Shown: positions 46,765 through 58,193, numbered from the stretch's first letter. The stretch: DNA of 64,000 nt from Zymoseptoria tritici IPO323 (GCF_000219625.1 NC_018211.1:2379573-2443572), one strand, 5' to 3'. Program-made: numbers and translations. Notes: a model not told the origin generated them from the sequence alone.

Positions 46765-47213
46765 CTAGGATATCGGAGCAAGATCTATAAGAGTGTTAGG
46801 ACCTCGGGTTAATATAAGCTATATATAAAGAGTCTTACCGATGTTTAAAGTAAGAACCTGTTCCTTTAAGATTCCTCGCTCGATTCCGGACAGAGTATCT
46901 TTAGAGACACCTTGACCTAGTAGCTTCGATATATTCTCCTTTACGTTCCCGGTATCTCGATTCTCTTTATACTTAGTTAGTATAAGTCTACCTAGAGAGT
47001 AGAGTATAACATACCGGTTATAAAGATTGTATACTCCTTCTTTAGATTATATAGATTAATACTAGACTCTAGCTTATCTAGTAGTTTAAGGGTAGCCGGG
47101 TCTTCCGAGTAGGTTTCTCTTAGAGTCTTTATAATATCTATAATGTTATAGTCTCTACTACTAATTAGAGTAAGTAGTAGAGAGTCCTTAGTAAGGGAGG
47201 ACGTATACGGCAT
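46765..47213 (-). CDS. Three-exon member of the small helical subtelomeric family (114 aa)
   Basis: Function unknown. Exons are 47,015-47,213 (MPYTSSLTKDSLLLTLISSR ... LESSINLYNLKKEYTIFIT), 46,839-46,964 (TGNVKENISKLLGQGVSKDT, then LSGIERGILKEQVLTLNI) and 46,765-46,784. Introns are 50 nt (perfect GTATGT donor, ACTAAC branch, AAG acceptor) and 54 nt (GTAAGA donor, CTAAC branch, TAG acceptor), both phase 1. Exon 1 aligns with the family (IIKTLRE...INLYNL before the intron); exon 2 is more diverged. The terminal TAG directly precedes GTAAC, so it may be a mutated CAG at an exon end rather than the true stop. Confidence 0.7.
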
Positions 47214-47292
47214 AATAGAGAGTAGAAGGGTTTTAGGAAAAGTAAAAGAAGGTAGGGACTTAGTCCGGTTTAGAGGGTTAAATACCTTTGTC

Positions 47293-47295
47293 TAC

Positions 47296-47372
<77 letters not shown>
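47293..47372. repeat. 7-bp microsatellite (CTACTAT)n
   Basis: About 11 copies of CTACTAT in a row. A 74-codon open frame across it is only the translation of the repeat. Confidence 0.9.
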
Positions 47373-47373
<1 letters not shown>

Positions 47374-48063
47374 ACCGTATCTACTATCTCCTATATTATA
47401 TATACTATCTATTATACCTAGGGAAGTAGCTACCGTACTCTATTTATTATCTATCGTTTCTTATTTACTATACTCTCCTTACTATACTCTATCTACTATA
47501 CTATGCCTATAGGTTATATTAGTAACTACTAGTAGCCCGGTACTCTCTAGGGCGTAGAGGGTAACTCTATACTAACTCGGGCTACTAGTATAGTATTAAA
47601 AACTAGAGCTTAAGTCCTTTTAGATACTCTATATATACCCTCTCCTATTAACTCTCTAGGGTACGGCGTTAGTATAGTCTTATATTCTAGGCCTTTACCT
47701 ACTTATCTATAATAACTTCCCTTAGAATCGAAGATATTAGTTTAACCTATAATAGCCTTAGGGTTTAGGGTACCTTAAGTAGATAATAACTATAGGATTA
47801 AAGAGGGTTATTAAAGAGGCCTAAGAAGATAGGGACCCTATATACTCTAGGAGACTAAGACTATCTAGTAGGGTAAGAAGAGCCCCTACCCTATTCTACT
47901 TATAATAGGCTAGAGCTAGGAGTCGGTATAGAGTCCCTTAGATATCCTAAGGCCTTTAAGGTAGGAAATAGTATACTTATTTGCTTACGGTCTTCGTAGA
48001 GTAGTTAATAGAAACCCTTCCTATATATATAGCTTACTCTCCTTCCTAAGGTCTATCCCTCTA
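47373..48063. other. Gene-free AT-rich sequence
   Basis: No supported frame. The minus strand at 48,060-47,970 may continue the C-terminus of the next gene if two more TAGs are read as Gln. Confidence 0.4.
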
Positions 48064-48794
48064 CTACTCCTTAACGCCGTATAGACCCGGGTACTCTAGA
48101 CTCTCTACTACCTAACTAGTAGCCGCCTTATAGGTATAATAAGTCTGCCAATCCTTAAAGTCCTTCCTCGCCGGCGGTCTAGATATAGTTAGTAAAGGGC
48201 TCCTTAGTTTAAAGAGCTAAACCTACCTAGTATAGACCGGCTTATACTTAGGTCTATTCTTTCCGTTTAGGCCTTGTAGTGTCTTTCGTAGGCTTCCTAG
48301 GGAGCCGCCCTTCGGATTTGCGTATTGTTCTCTCTTTTCTAATCTCTATTAGTCTAGTCTAGTATATATAGTAAGGGTATATATACCGTCTATAGGGAAT
48401 ATCTTCTTAGTAGAAGAAGAACGTTCTGTCCGGTCTTCCGGAGTACTACTAGGGGTACTAGGCGCCTTTATAGCGCCTTCGATAGGCTCCGAGCGCCTTC
48501 CGGTTGTCTGTTGTAGTAGAGAGGCCTCCGGTTCTTTACCTCTTATAGTAGAAGTAGTAGGGTTCTCCCGAACATCTAGAGTAGAACTAGACGGTATAGA
48601 GGGCTCGCGAGGCTCGTTCGGGACTCTCTTAGGTAGAGCAAACGTAATAGGCCTAGGAGTAGCCCTAATAGGGCGGGCCGGCCTTCGGGATACGCCCTTA
48701 GCTATAGTAGTTTAGTAGAGTAATAGATATAGTAAGGTCTATACTTACGCTGTATAAGGCAAGGGCTTACGGCGTAGTACGTATAGAGAGACAT
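48064..48794 (-). pseudogene. Three-exon gene for a Pro/Ser/Arg-rich protein (about 211 codons)
   Basis: Unknown protein. Exons are 48,749-48,794 (MSLYTYYAVSPCLIQ), 48,227-48,701 and 48,064-48,178. Introns are 47 nt (perfect GTAAGT donor, CTAAA branch, TAG acceptor, phase 1) and 48 nt (GTAGGT, TACTAAC, CTAG, phase 2). Exon 2 encodes a disordered basic stretch (KGVSRRPARPIRATPRPIT), a Ser/Thr/Glu-rich part, then EKREQYANPKGGSLGSLRKT. Exon 3 reads ARKDFKDWQTYYTYKAATS. Inactivating codons are an adjacent TAA-TAG in exon 2 and one TAG in exon 3, each one transition from Gln or Trp. The upstream region is pyrimidine-rich on the coding strand, as expected for a fungal promoter. The C-terminus beyond 48,064 is uncertain. 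Confidence 0.65.
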
Positions 48795-48904
48795 CTTTAG
48801 CCTAGGAAAGGCAGAGAGTACCTAGGGAAAGGTTAGTAATAGAAAGAGTAGCTTAGAAGAACCTACTTACTTTATAAGATATAAAGTAGAGTAGAGACTC
48901 TAAC

Positions 48905-48968
48905 TCTAGAGAGTATAGAGTAGAGTAGAGTAGAATAGAGTAGAGTAGAGTAGAGTAGAGTAGAATAG
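48905..48968. repeat. 5-bp microsatellite (TAGAG)n
   Basis: About 12 copies of TAGAG with two TAGAA variants. Confidence 0.9.
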
Positions 48969-49094
48969 TATAGAGAGTAGTAGGTACTATAGTAGTATAG
49001 AGGAAAGAAAGAGGAGAGATAGGTACTATAGCTATTATTATATAGGCTACCTAGGACATTAAGGTTGCTATGCTTACTAATAGACCTATATACT

Positions 49095-49350
49095 AATCTA
49101 TATATATATATAGATGTAGCTAAGCCCTACTATATATATATATCTATATATATATATAGATCTTTTAGCTATATCTATATATAGATCTTTTAGTTATATC
49201 TATATCTATATATATATACATTCTTAGGTTGGGCTATACGTTTCTAGGTTTAATCTATGTATATATATATAGATCTTTTAGCTATGTATATATATAGATT
49301 CTTAGGTAAGGCTATACGTTTCTAGGTTTAATTAATATATATATATAGAT
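49095..49350. repeat. TATA-rich short repeats
   Basis: Repeated blocks of (TA)n followed by GATCTTTTAGCTATATCTA, and two copies of GGCTATACGTTTCTAGGTTTA (near 49,233 and 49,311). No gene. Confidence 0.8.
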
Positions 49351-49527
49351 AACTTAGAGTAGTATCTACGTATAGTCTAATATATACTATATAGTATAGG
49401 TTATATAGTACTTAGGGTTTAGTATATACTATATAGAGATTAGCTAGGGAATAGTAACCTTAATATTCTAGGGTAGAGCTACGGCTTATTATATATAGGG
49501 TAGAAAAGTTAATTTAGCGACGACGTA

Positions 49528-49983
49528 AGGGGTTACGGACAAACGGAGACCGGTGTTCGACGCGGCGTAGTCGCTTTACCCTAGGATAGTCGTCGGGTAT
49601 ATCGCCGTCGTCGACCTCGCTGTCGCCGTCGCTACCGAGGGGTATCGGTAGCGTTGGTCGCGCATAGCTCCGCGAGTAGACCTCCGATCGCAAAATCGAT
49701 AGCGGGAATCGATTTTTTAGGGTCGATTTACCCTATATAGATACCCGAAATGTCGAAATCCGCTTACCCGGCGATTTCGAGATTTTATTTAAATTTCGGC
49801 TTCTAGACCGACCCTGACCAACGCCTAACGCCCTCTTAGTAAGCGGGGCCAAAATAAAGAAAAATCAATTTCTCGACAACGAGAGGGGTTACGGACAAAC
49901 GGAGACCGGCGTTCGACGCGGCGTAGTCGCTTTACCCTAGGATAGTCGTCGGGTATATCGCCGTCGTCGACCTCGCTATCGCC
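49528..49983. repeat. 100-bp direct repeats around a GC-rich island
   Basis: A segment of about 100 bp starting AGGGGTTACGGACAAACGGA at 49,528 recurs at 49,884 (offset 356 bp), with only a few transitions (CCGGTG/CCGGCG, CTGTCG/CTATCG). The 250 bp between keeps CA and TG and is GC-rich compared with its surroundings. No open frame spans it. A small terminal-repeat (TRIM-like) element is possible. Confidence 0.7.
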
Positions 49984-50530
49984 GCTACTATCGCTATCCT
50001 TCTACCGCTACTACTATTAAAGTTATACTAAATTACTAAAGCTTAGGGTTAGTTACGGGAAATACTAGAAGGACTCTAACACCGGTAATAGACCTAAGAA
50101 AGTTAGTATACTCTAGAACGCCCGCCGGATATAATTTACTTATTAACGTAGCTAGGAGTATTACTTTAAATTAATTAGAGAAAAATATAGGGTTAGTAGT
50201 AGGGTAGGGTTTAGCTTAGGGTAGTAGCTTAGCTTAGACTAAAAACGGGAGCTTACTACTATACTATAGATAGGTAACCTTACCGTCTATAGTTAACTAG
50301 AGCAAAGTTCTAGAGTTAGGGTATCTATCTAGTAGTATAGATATAAAGATAAACGAGTAGGCTTAGAAATTACTTAAGGAATTAGGGCTATAGGGTAAGT
50401 ATATAGATACTATATATATAGGGTAGTAGGTAACCCTTAAACCCTAGCTATACTTCCTTCCCTAGTATACCCTAGTACTATTTTTATTTCTTATCCCCTA
50501 GGTACGCCTATACTAGAACCCTAAGCCTCT
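49984..50530. other. Gene-free AT-rich sequence
   Basis: No supported frame and no repeat beyond short TAGGGTTA-like words. Confidence 0.4.
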
Positions 50531-51317
50531 CTACTCCTCTATCTCTATTTTTATAGGAGTATAGTCCCTTAAAATACTCCTAACTTCCTCTACCGTAAGG
50601 GTATCTACCTCCTCTCTAGTAGACCTTAGCTTAAATAGACTAATAGCCTCGATCTCTCTTTCTTTATACTCCTTATTAAAGGAGTTTAAAGATCCGATTA
50701 ATCGAAGATCGTCTACTATATCTACTTCTAAGTAGAAGTCGCGCGCTCCCCTAATATTATACCTTAGGGTCGTAAATAACTCCTTCGGAAAGAGTCCTCT
50801 ACTAGTAAAGGTACGAGAAAGATCTAATTAGGATTAGAGTTAGTATAGTAGAGACTAGCTAGAGGATATAGGCTTACTTTGATCTTTAAAGTAGAGGGAA
50901 TAGCGAGTAAGGTACTCGTTAATCGTCCGGATAAGATTCGAGGTCGAAGTATCGTTTAGAGCCTTAAGATTATAAATATATCGGTTAAGATCTAGGTCTA
51001 GCTCTGTCCCAGAATGATTATAGATAAATCCTAGTTATAGATATATTAGTATACGCTCTAGGGTTAGGGTTAGAGCTCTAACTAATAGCTATCTTATAGG
51101 TCTTAGAGTCGAGATACTTAGCCCGCTTAAGGAAGTATATAACCCGGACCCGGTTTAGGTACTCTACGACCTTTAGATTATAGGATAGGTAATTAATAAT
51201 AGCCTTAATAGTCCGGTCTAGGCAAGTCGAGCGGATAATAGGGTTACTATTAATATAGTTCTTAATAAAGTAGACGATTGTCGGAGAGAGGATAGAGGTA
51301 TTATCCGCGGTAGACAT
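50531..51317 (-). CDS. Three-exon gene, intact, 226 aa, unknown function
   Basis: Exons: 51,083-51,317, 50,878-51,030 and 50,531-50,823. Introns are 52 nt (GTTAG donor, TACTAAT branch, TAG acceptor) and 54 nt (GTAAGC donor, CTAAC branch, TAG acceptor), both phase 1. The 681-nt coding sequence has no internal stop. The N-terminus reads MSTADNTSILSPTIVYFIKN; exon 1 ends after LNRVRVIYFLKRAKYLDSK; exon 2 has LNRYIYNLKALNDTSTSNLI; exon 3 has LFPKELFTTLRYNIRGARDF and ends TPIKIEIEE. Predicted helical and soluble. Intron phase and the helix before intron 1 resemble the smaller minus-strand family, but exon 3 is extra. Only the first exon is visible as a single ORF. This is the best preserved spliced gene in the window. 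Confidence 0.85.
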
Positions 51318-51485
51318 TTCTTAGAGACTCTATTAGTTTTATAACTAGGTTAGGAGGTTAGAGTATAGGTTCTTACCTAGGAAGTCGGTCTAGAAAGAGT
51401 ACCTAGGGTCTAAGTTAGTATAAGGATTAGGGTAGGAAAAAAAGAGCTTACTAGTAGTAGGGTAGAGTATAGAATAATCCTTAGG

Positions 51486-51533
<48 letters not shown>

Positions 51534-51552
51534 ATACTAGTACTAGTTCTTA

Positions 51553-51593
<41 letters not shown>
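51486..51593. repeat. Trinucleotide microsatellites (AGT/GTA)n
   Basis: Two blocks of about 14 and 13 triplets, separated by an ATACTAGTACTAGTTCTTAG segment. Confidence 0.95.
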
Positions 51594-51941
51594 ATACTAG
51601 ATAGAAGAGAAAGAGAAGATAAAGAGAGGAAAGGAAAGGATTACTTATAGATTAGGGATAAATCTCTATACGTATAGTTTAGAATACGTATAGTATATAG
51701 TAGCTATACTAGGAAATCTATACTCTATATAGTTTAGAGTATATAGAACTATAGTATATAATAGCTAGATCTAGGGCTATAATATATATATAGAGTTCCG
51801 ATTATATATATATAGAGTAGTATATAGTATATATATTAGATAGGGTACTATAGTAGAGCTAGCTTAACTAGCGATATATATTAAAGTATTATATATATAG
51901 GATTTAGGCTTAGTATAGGGTATAGCAGTCTATCTATATAC
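51594..51941. other. Gene-free AT-rich sequence
   Basis: TATA-rich, no frame. It forms the left flank of LINE copy B. Confidence 0.4.
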
Positions 51942-51955
51942 TACTTTCTACTATT
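51942..51955. repeat. 14-bp target-site duplication, left of LINE copy B
   Basis: TACTTTCTACTATT is repeated exactly at 57,531-57,544. Confidence 0.92.
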
Positions 51956-52171
51956 TGTTTGTTTGTTTGTTTGTTTGTTTGTTCCATTTACGTCCTGTAG
52001 GAGTCTATGACTATGTAGGACGGCTGTCTCGCGACAGCAGTCTATCTATATACAATCGTTGTTCTCTCGTATCTCTTAACCTTAGGGAAAGACCCGTGCC
52101 TAGGATAGTAGCTAGCTAGTATCGAAGGACTTTAAAGAAAGACAAATAAGGAAAAGTAAAAGGAGTGTAGG

Positions 52172-55100
52172 CTAGACGGTCTCGTCTTCGCCTCTTGCTA
52201 GGTGCCAGGACCTAGAAGCAATCTTTGTATCCGAGAGAAAGGTAGTAAGGTGTTTCCGGAGTTCCTTATCTTCTACTATTTCTAGTAGAGATTATGCTTG
52301 TCGTAGCGGTAGTAGCCTAAATACATCGTAGATAGGGCAGCTACATACGAGGTGTTCTGCTATTTCTCGTCGTCCGCAAGGGCAGTCTGGCGTTGTTACG
52401 TGTCTAAAGCGATAGAGATAGGACTTTAGGTATCTATGTCCTAATAGGATAGTATAGAAGGCACTAGTTAAAGCGCGTCTTCCTCCTATTCTATGTTTTC
52501 CTAGCGAGCTCTATAGAAATCGACTAAGGTAGCTATTTGTATTCCTAGGTACCTTGTTAATCTCCCGTTGTCTTGCTATTTCGTATCGGGTTTTCTAGAC
52601 GCTAAAGAGATCGTCTTTTGCGTAGTTAGCCCTCTCGTATTCTACGAAATGCTTATATTGTCGGAGTCGATAATAGAGTAGTTGTATCTGTATTCTCTGT
52701 CGTTTTTGCAGAAGTATCTCTCTCGAGTCCTCGTGTCGGACTTCTCGCGTATCCGAAGGCGCGCTTTAGATAGCGAGTCTTACGGGGTAGTTTTCGGGTA
52801 GCTTTGCTACGCGTAGAGAGTATAAAATTAACTATCTCTCTAGGCGTAGATCCGGGGGGAAGAGATTTAACTCTACCTCGGATAGGACGTTTAGGGCGGT
52901 ATAGAAAACGCCTAGGATCTTTCTACAAGCTTTACTTTATAGAGATACTAGAGGTTTTATACTCTTTTTCGACCGCTACCAAACCGGGGCCCCGTAGTCT
53001 ACTATTGTAGTAACGTAGGCTAAGTAGATCTTTCTTAACGATATAGAAGATAGACTACGTTCGGTATTTGCTAGTCTTTCTAATTAATAGAATGCCACTT
53101 ATGCTTATGCCGATCTTATTATAATATGCTCCTTAAAGGTAAGACCGGCGTCTAGCTAAATCCTAAGCTACCTTATCGCTTTCTTTGCCGGGCGAACAAT
53201 GTCGCCGTTTGGAAGAATTACCGGGCAATCGGACCCTTTCCCTTTCGAGAAGTGTACTAGGTCTGTCTTTACTAGGTCGAAAGTAATCGAGTTCTTCTTT
53301 CCTAGGTCTATTAGCCTTCTTACCTTACGTTCTAGTACCTTAGAGTTCTTCTTAAGGGACGTAGACGAGGTAGATAGTCTAATGTCGTCGACGTAGGAAC
53401 TAGGAGTAACTCCTTATAGCGAGAAGAATATGTCGCGCGTATAGATAAGAAAGAGGATAGGAGACATCGGGCTGCCTTGCGGAACGCCGATCTCTACGTC
53501 CTAGAATTCCTGTATCTGTCCGTCGAATGCTATTTGTAGGCGTCTATTGCTTATAAACGACTGAACCTAACGTATAAGGCTGTGCGGAAGCCTTAACTAG
53601 ATTATTATTCTTAATAGTTGGTTCTTTGCAACGTAGTCGTATACTCCTCTTACGTCGAGGAAGATAACCGAAGTCTTCTTTTTCTTTCTTCGATTCTCCT
53701 CGATTTCGTTCGTTAAGAGAAGCACTATATCGATAGCCGATTTCTTCTTTCGCCCTCCTAACTACGAGTCGTGTAGAAGGGGCTTCGTCTCTGCGATAAT
53801 CCCTAGGCGTTTTGCGAGTATTCTCTCGCTAATCTTGCCGAGGCAGTTTAGGAGAGAGATAACTTAGTAGGCCTTAGGGACCGAATAGTCTAGTTTTCCC
53901 GGCTTTGCTAGAACTACGCCTATCGCAACTTTCCAGCATCGGGGGTAGTGTCCTTCGTCGAGTAGCCTACTATATATACGTAGAAAGGTAATAGGAATAG
54001 CGCCGTACGCTTTACTAATAATAGCTTGCGTAATACCGTCTAGGCCCGGCGTTTTTCCTTTTACTATCTTCGTGCTATAGGCGGCAGCAAGTTCCTCTTC
54101 GGTTAGCGTAGTCCAGCCCTAATCCCCGGCTATATACGCTTCCTAACGGCTAGGTAGAGGTTCCTCGGTAGGAGGGCGCGGAAATAGGGCTTCGGAGAAG
54201 GCCTTACATTTCCCCTCGAAAGAATCTTCGTTATTTATCGTAGGTATCTATCTTCGGCTGCTATTCCTAGTATAGGACATAGCTTTAAAGATAGATTTCG
54301 AGTCTTCTTTTTCGAGGAAAGCGTTCTAGTAGTTCTTCTTAGCTGTTTTAATAGCTTGGAAGTACTCGTTTCTCGCTTTCGTATACGCCTCTTTCTCGTC
54401 TAGCGTCGGCGTACGTCTATAGGTAAAGGTCTGTCTATATGTTCTAGATATTATACGGCGTAGCGTGCGTAGCTCTCTATTCTACTAAGGTTTTGCGCAG
54501 GCGTATACTACTTTCTCTAGGATTGCTCCCTACATCGATTCGGTAATATACGAGGTAAAGGAGTCTGCGATGTCGTCGAGGGAGTTCGTATAGTTAATAG
54601 ACGTCGCCTTGCTTATTAGGAGATCTGTAAACAGTTCCTAATCCGCGGAAGCTATATCTAGAACTACTTTCTTCCGTTGGGCTCGATCTTGCGCGCTAAT
54701 AAGGTCTATAGATATAGCCTTATAGTCTAAGCCTGTCGGAATCGTTCTCTAGTCGATTTCTTTCGTAGATAAGGATCCTCTTGTAAACGTAAGGTCTAGG
54801 ACCGACTCTGCGTCTAGGTACGGCCTATAGAAGGTCCCGACACCTATCGTATTACGTAGAGTAAAGCCCTAGTCTTCTATCTACTCTATAAATTCGCGGG
54901 CGCTAATAGTATCCTTTCCCCTCGGATCCTAGGACGGGTGTCTAAGGTTAAAGTCTCTTACTAGTAGAGTGTTTGGAAGGAACGTGTTACGTAGAGAGTA
55001 GAGGATTCTCTCTGTTATTCGTCGGTTTTGCGGGTTCTCGGTATCCCGAAGGTCCTTCTCGTTGTAGAGATTAACTATCTGGATCTTATTGCCCTTCTTG

Positions 55101-55417
55101 TCTAAAATAACAAAGGAAAGTATGTCGCTATCGTCTAATAAAATAGGAGAGATATTGACGTTAAGTCTTGTGCTAATATATAGCATTGTTCTTAGCCGGA
55201 TCGTCGAATCCGTAGTCGTTAGGAATAGCTGGTTATATTCCCGGTGTGCGATAGATCTTGTCTCTTTATAGCCTGTTATCGGGTCTTTTATAGTCTATAG
55301 TTCCTAGACTAGTAGAAGGTCGGCTTTCTGCTTAACCGCGATGTCTAAGGTAGACTCTATAGCCTCGATAGATCGGTTAAGATTAACGTAGAAAATCCGT
55401 AGAGAGTGTTCTAACAT
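52172..55417 (-). pseudogene. LINE copy B ORF2: endonuclease and reverse transcriptase
   Basis: Same 1,081-codon architecture as copy A. The start ATG is at 55,417 and the stop TAG at 52,172-52,174. The endonuclease part is open at 54,929-55,186 (RTMLYISTRLNVNISPILLD-like). The RT box SYVDD is intact near 53,390. The final Trp before the C-terminus is retained as TGG here but is TAG in copy A. Other in-frame TAGs remain (for example near 53,150 and 53,600), so the copy is not autonomous. Length identical to copy A. Confidence 0.87.
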
Positions 55418-56583
55418 GTAGAGCGTTCTAGGGGCCTCCCTTTCTATTATATACGATCCTTCGCCTTCTCGACTCTTAGGCTGTCCGCGCCTACGTATAG
55501 ACGGTTTTAAATAGCCCTTTTTGCCTCCTCCTCGGTAGCAAAACCTACTAGAACTGTCGCCCTAGTAAGAGTCCTTCTTCTCTCTTCGTTTGTTAGCCAA
55601 ATCGGGGTGCCTACGAGTTTAAGACCTCTATTAAAGGTCTTAATTTCTCGTTAAATGTCCTATAGGCCCGTTAGCGTGTTAAAGTTCGCGGTCGAGACGC
55701 CGTAGACTACGACCTTGTGCCAGAGAGAGTCCTCTATTACCCGTGCCTCGCCTACGATATCGGTAACCTTAGTAAGGCTATCGATTGTTCGTTAGCGGGC
55801 TTTCTCTATTACAAAGTTTAGGACAATATTACCCCGAAATGATTTCTTTATCGCAAGGACAGCTAGCTCTTAGTCTTCGCCTTTAAGAGCGTCGTTAATT
55901 TTGTCTCGGGTTGCAATCTAGTCGAGTTCCTTCTCTTTATCCTTTAGTACAAGGATAAGAGGCATCGGTTCTGCTTGTTCTTTCGGCTTGCTAGCCCTCC
56001 GGGAGACGGTCGTCTACTATTATTGTTGTTGTTGTTATTGTTGTTGTTATATTGTCTTTGTTATCGAGGAGGTAGAGGTAGAGGTAGCGGATCCGCTGTC
56101 TCCCTTAACAACGTCTACGAAAGTAGGCTTCTTCGCCTATGCTGCTAGTTTCTTTATTGTTATTTCTAGGTTCGAGACTTGCTTTGCGAGGATTTAGGAC
56201 GTTGTCCTAAAGTCTATACGCTCGGTAAAGTGCCGAAAGACTTCGAGAAGGTCGAGAACCTAGGTTTGTTCTCCTAGAAACCCGACTAGATCCCCCGCCG
56301 CTTCGACTAGTAGCTGTCGGGCTTGTAGGATCTTCTCGTTCGCGGGCGTGTAAGAGAGTGCTTGTTTCTTTCTAAGAGAAGGGCTGCGAGTCGGGGAGTT
56401 ACTAAAATCGAAGGGGTTTTGCCTTTTCCTAGGTAGGAAAGGAATGCCGGTTCTTTTTAGTAGTTCCTCCGGCAACGGTAGGGTTTTAAGAGACTTAAAC
56501 GTAACTTCCTCGTCCCCTCTAGCCGTAGCTTTTAGAGTCTGAGGGGCTGAGCCTGCGTCTATTATTTCCGTCTCGGTAGACAT
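55411..56583 (-). pseudogene. LINE copy B ORF1 (gag-like)
   Basis: 390 codons starting MSTETEIIDAGSAPQTLKAT at 56,583. The first 107 codons are open, with the same LPEELLKRTGIPFLPRKRQ segment as copy A. TAGs appear beyond that. It ends in TAG at 55,411-55,413, overlapping the ORF2 start as ATGTTAG. ORF1 length equals copy A. A CAA/CAT-rich tract encoding Gln/Asn lies near 56,020-56,050. Confidence 0.8.
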
Positions 56584-57530
56584 TGTCTTGTTGTTGTTGT
56601 TGTTTAAAAAGAGGCTTAGCAGTCTTACGCCGAGAGGGCTACTTGTTCGTCTCTATTTCCAATCGCGTTCGGGTCCTAGCCTACTTGCGACACTAGGGCA
56701 CTCTTCTCCCTACTATACAAAGTAGGAGAAGGTATACTTTAAAGAGGAGAGAAGAGATATATAAATATACCTCTACTTCTAGGAAGTACTCTGGCCTGCA
56801 GCAACGTGCGTCTTTATAGTAGGCTTTAGAGGTGTTCTATAGGTAGCCGTAGCAGGTTCGGGACAACCTTTGTCTCTAGGGAAAGGTAGGCCTATACTCT
56901 ATACAGAGTATCTAGCTATATAGCTAGTACTACTACTCTAATCCCTAGAGGTGCAAATTCGTCCTTACTAAGCTACACTGCTCCTTTAGCTTCCTCTCTC
57001 GGCGGCGTAGGACAACAGGTAACTCTAGTATAGAGAGAACTAAGTGTATGTGTATGTTTGTATATCCTAGGAACACTGCTCTTGTTTAGCCTTTAGCTCT
57101 TTCAAAATTCGACCAAATCAGGCGTTTAATAGCTAGAATAAAAGCTCTCGTCGAGGGCTTTCAAACGGGCTACACGGCGTCCGAATCGGCGGCGTATTAG
57201 TTATGTTGTAGTGTGTTAAAGTGTTGTGTTGTAGTATAGGTTGTAAACCTTCCTTATGTAATGCCCTAAACAGGGAATATTCCGAGTGTAGGGAAGGTAA
57301 GGTCGAAATAAGGTTTCGGAGGTAGGGGCCAAATCCCGGAGTTTAGCAAAATTTGCACCCCAAAGGGGGCAACAAGGTAAATCTTTGAACTCTAGTAGCG
57401 GCGTAGGTTTTAAGGGTAGCGGGGTAAATGCGGGTTCGTTGGAACGGCCTTAATAAGGGCTTTCGAATAGTGCGTGTTTGGTGATGACCGGGTCAATATT
57501 GGGTGTGCAATGGAAGTGCGGATGTCGATG

Positions 57531-57544
57531 TACTTTCTACTATT
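57531..57544. repeat. 14-bp target-site duplication, right of LINE copy B
   Basis: Exact repeat of 51,942-51,955. Confidence 0.92.
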
Positions 57545-58193
57545 ATACCTAGAGCGTACCCTATATAGCTTAGTTTATAGCTTAGGGCTATAGGGTTAGG
57601 TTATTATATATATATTAAAAGTATCTCTAAGAGACTAAGCGGGGAGACTATAGATACCCTATAGTACTAGGGTAGAGTATAACCCTAGGGTGGGGTAGAG
57701 AATATACGCTTAGGCTTAGGATTCTTAGCTTATATATTATATAGAGTACTCCCCTATATATATAGCTCTATAAGTAGTAGCCGGATATTAGGGTTACTAA
57801 GGTTAACGCCTATAAAATATAGAATATACTATATTACTACGGTTAGTCTATTATATAGTTTAGGGGTAGAATATAAGCTCTATATACCCTAGATAGACTA
57901 TAGGGTTTAGGGTTCCCTATAATCTATATTATTTTAGGGTAATAGAGATACTATATAGCTCTAGACCTAGGGTTATAACTATATAGGGTAGGGTAGGATA
58001 TACTATAGTATAAGGTTAGAGCATAGACTATAAAGGTGCTATAAGATTCTACATAGACCTAGAGGTTCCTTCTTAACTTCCTACTACTTCTCTACGCTTC
58101 TACCCCTATACCCTACTCTACTACTACCTCTACTACTACTATTCTTACTATATATTAGTAGTACCCTACTACTATCTATTAAGGGTTATAATA
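57545..58193. other. Gene-free AT-rich sequence upstream of the helicase
   Basis: No frame. CTTCTTAACTTCCTACTACTTC and further pyrimidine-rich words at 58,070-58,150 could belong to the promoter of the helicase gene. Confidence 0.4.

Larger units (their letters stand above)
51956..57530 (-). mobile_element. Full-length Tad1-like LINE, copy B (inverted)
   Basis: About 5.58 kb, with its (GTTT)n tail at the left (51,956 onward) and its 5' end at 57,530. It matches copy A throughout in inverted orientation, with 16 kb between them. A perfect 14-bp target duplication flanks it. It keeps ATG codons and some TGG codons that copy A has lost, while other positions are mutated only here. The 3' UTR hairpins are the same as in copy A (near 51,993-52,040). 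Confidence 0.92.

Noticed and set aside
47288..47512. 74-codon open frame.
   Set aside because: It mostly translates the CTACTAT microsatellite.
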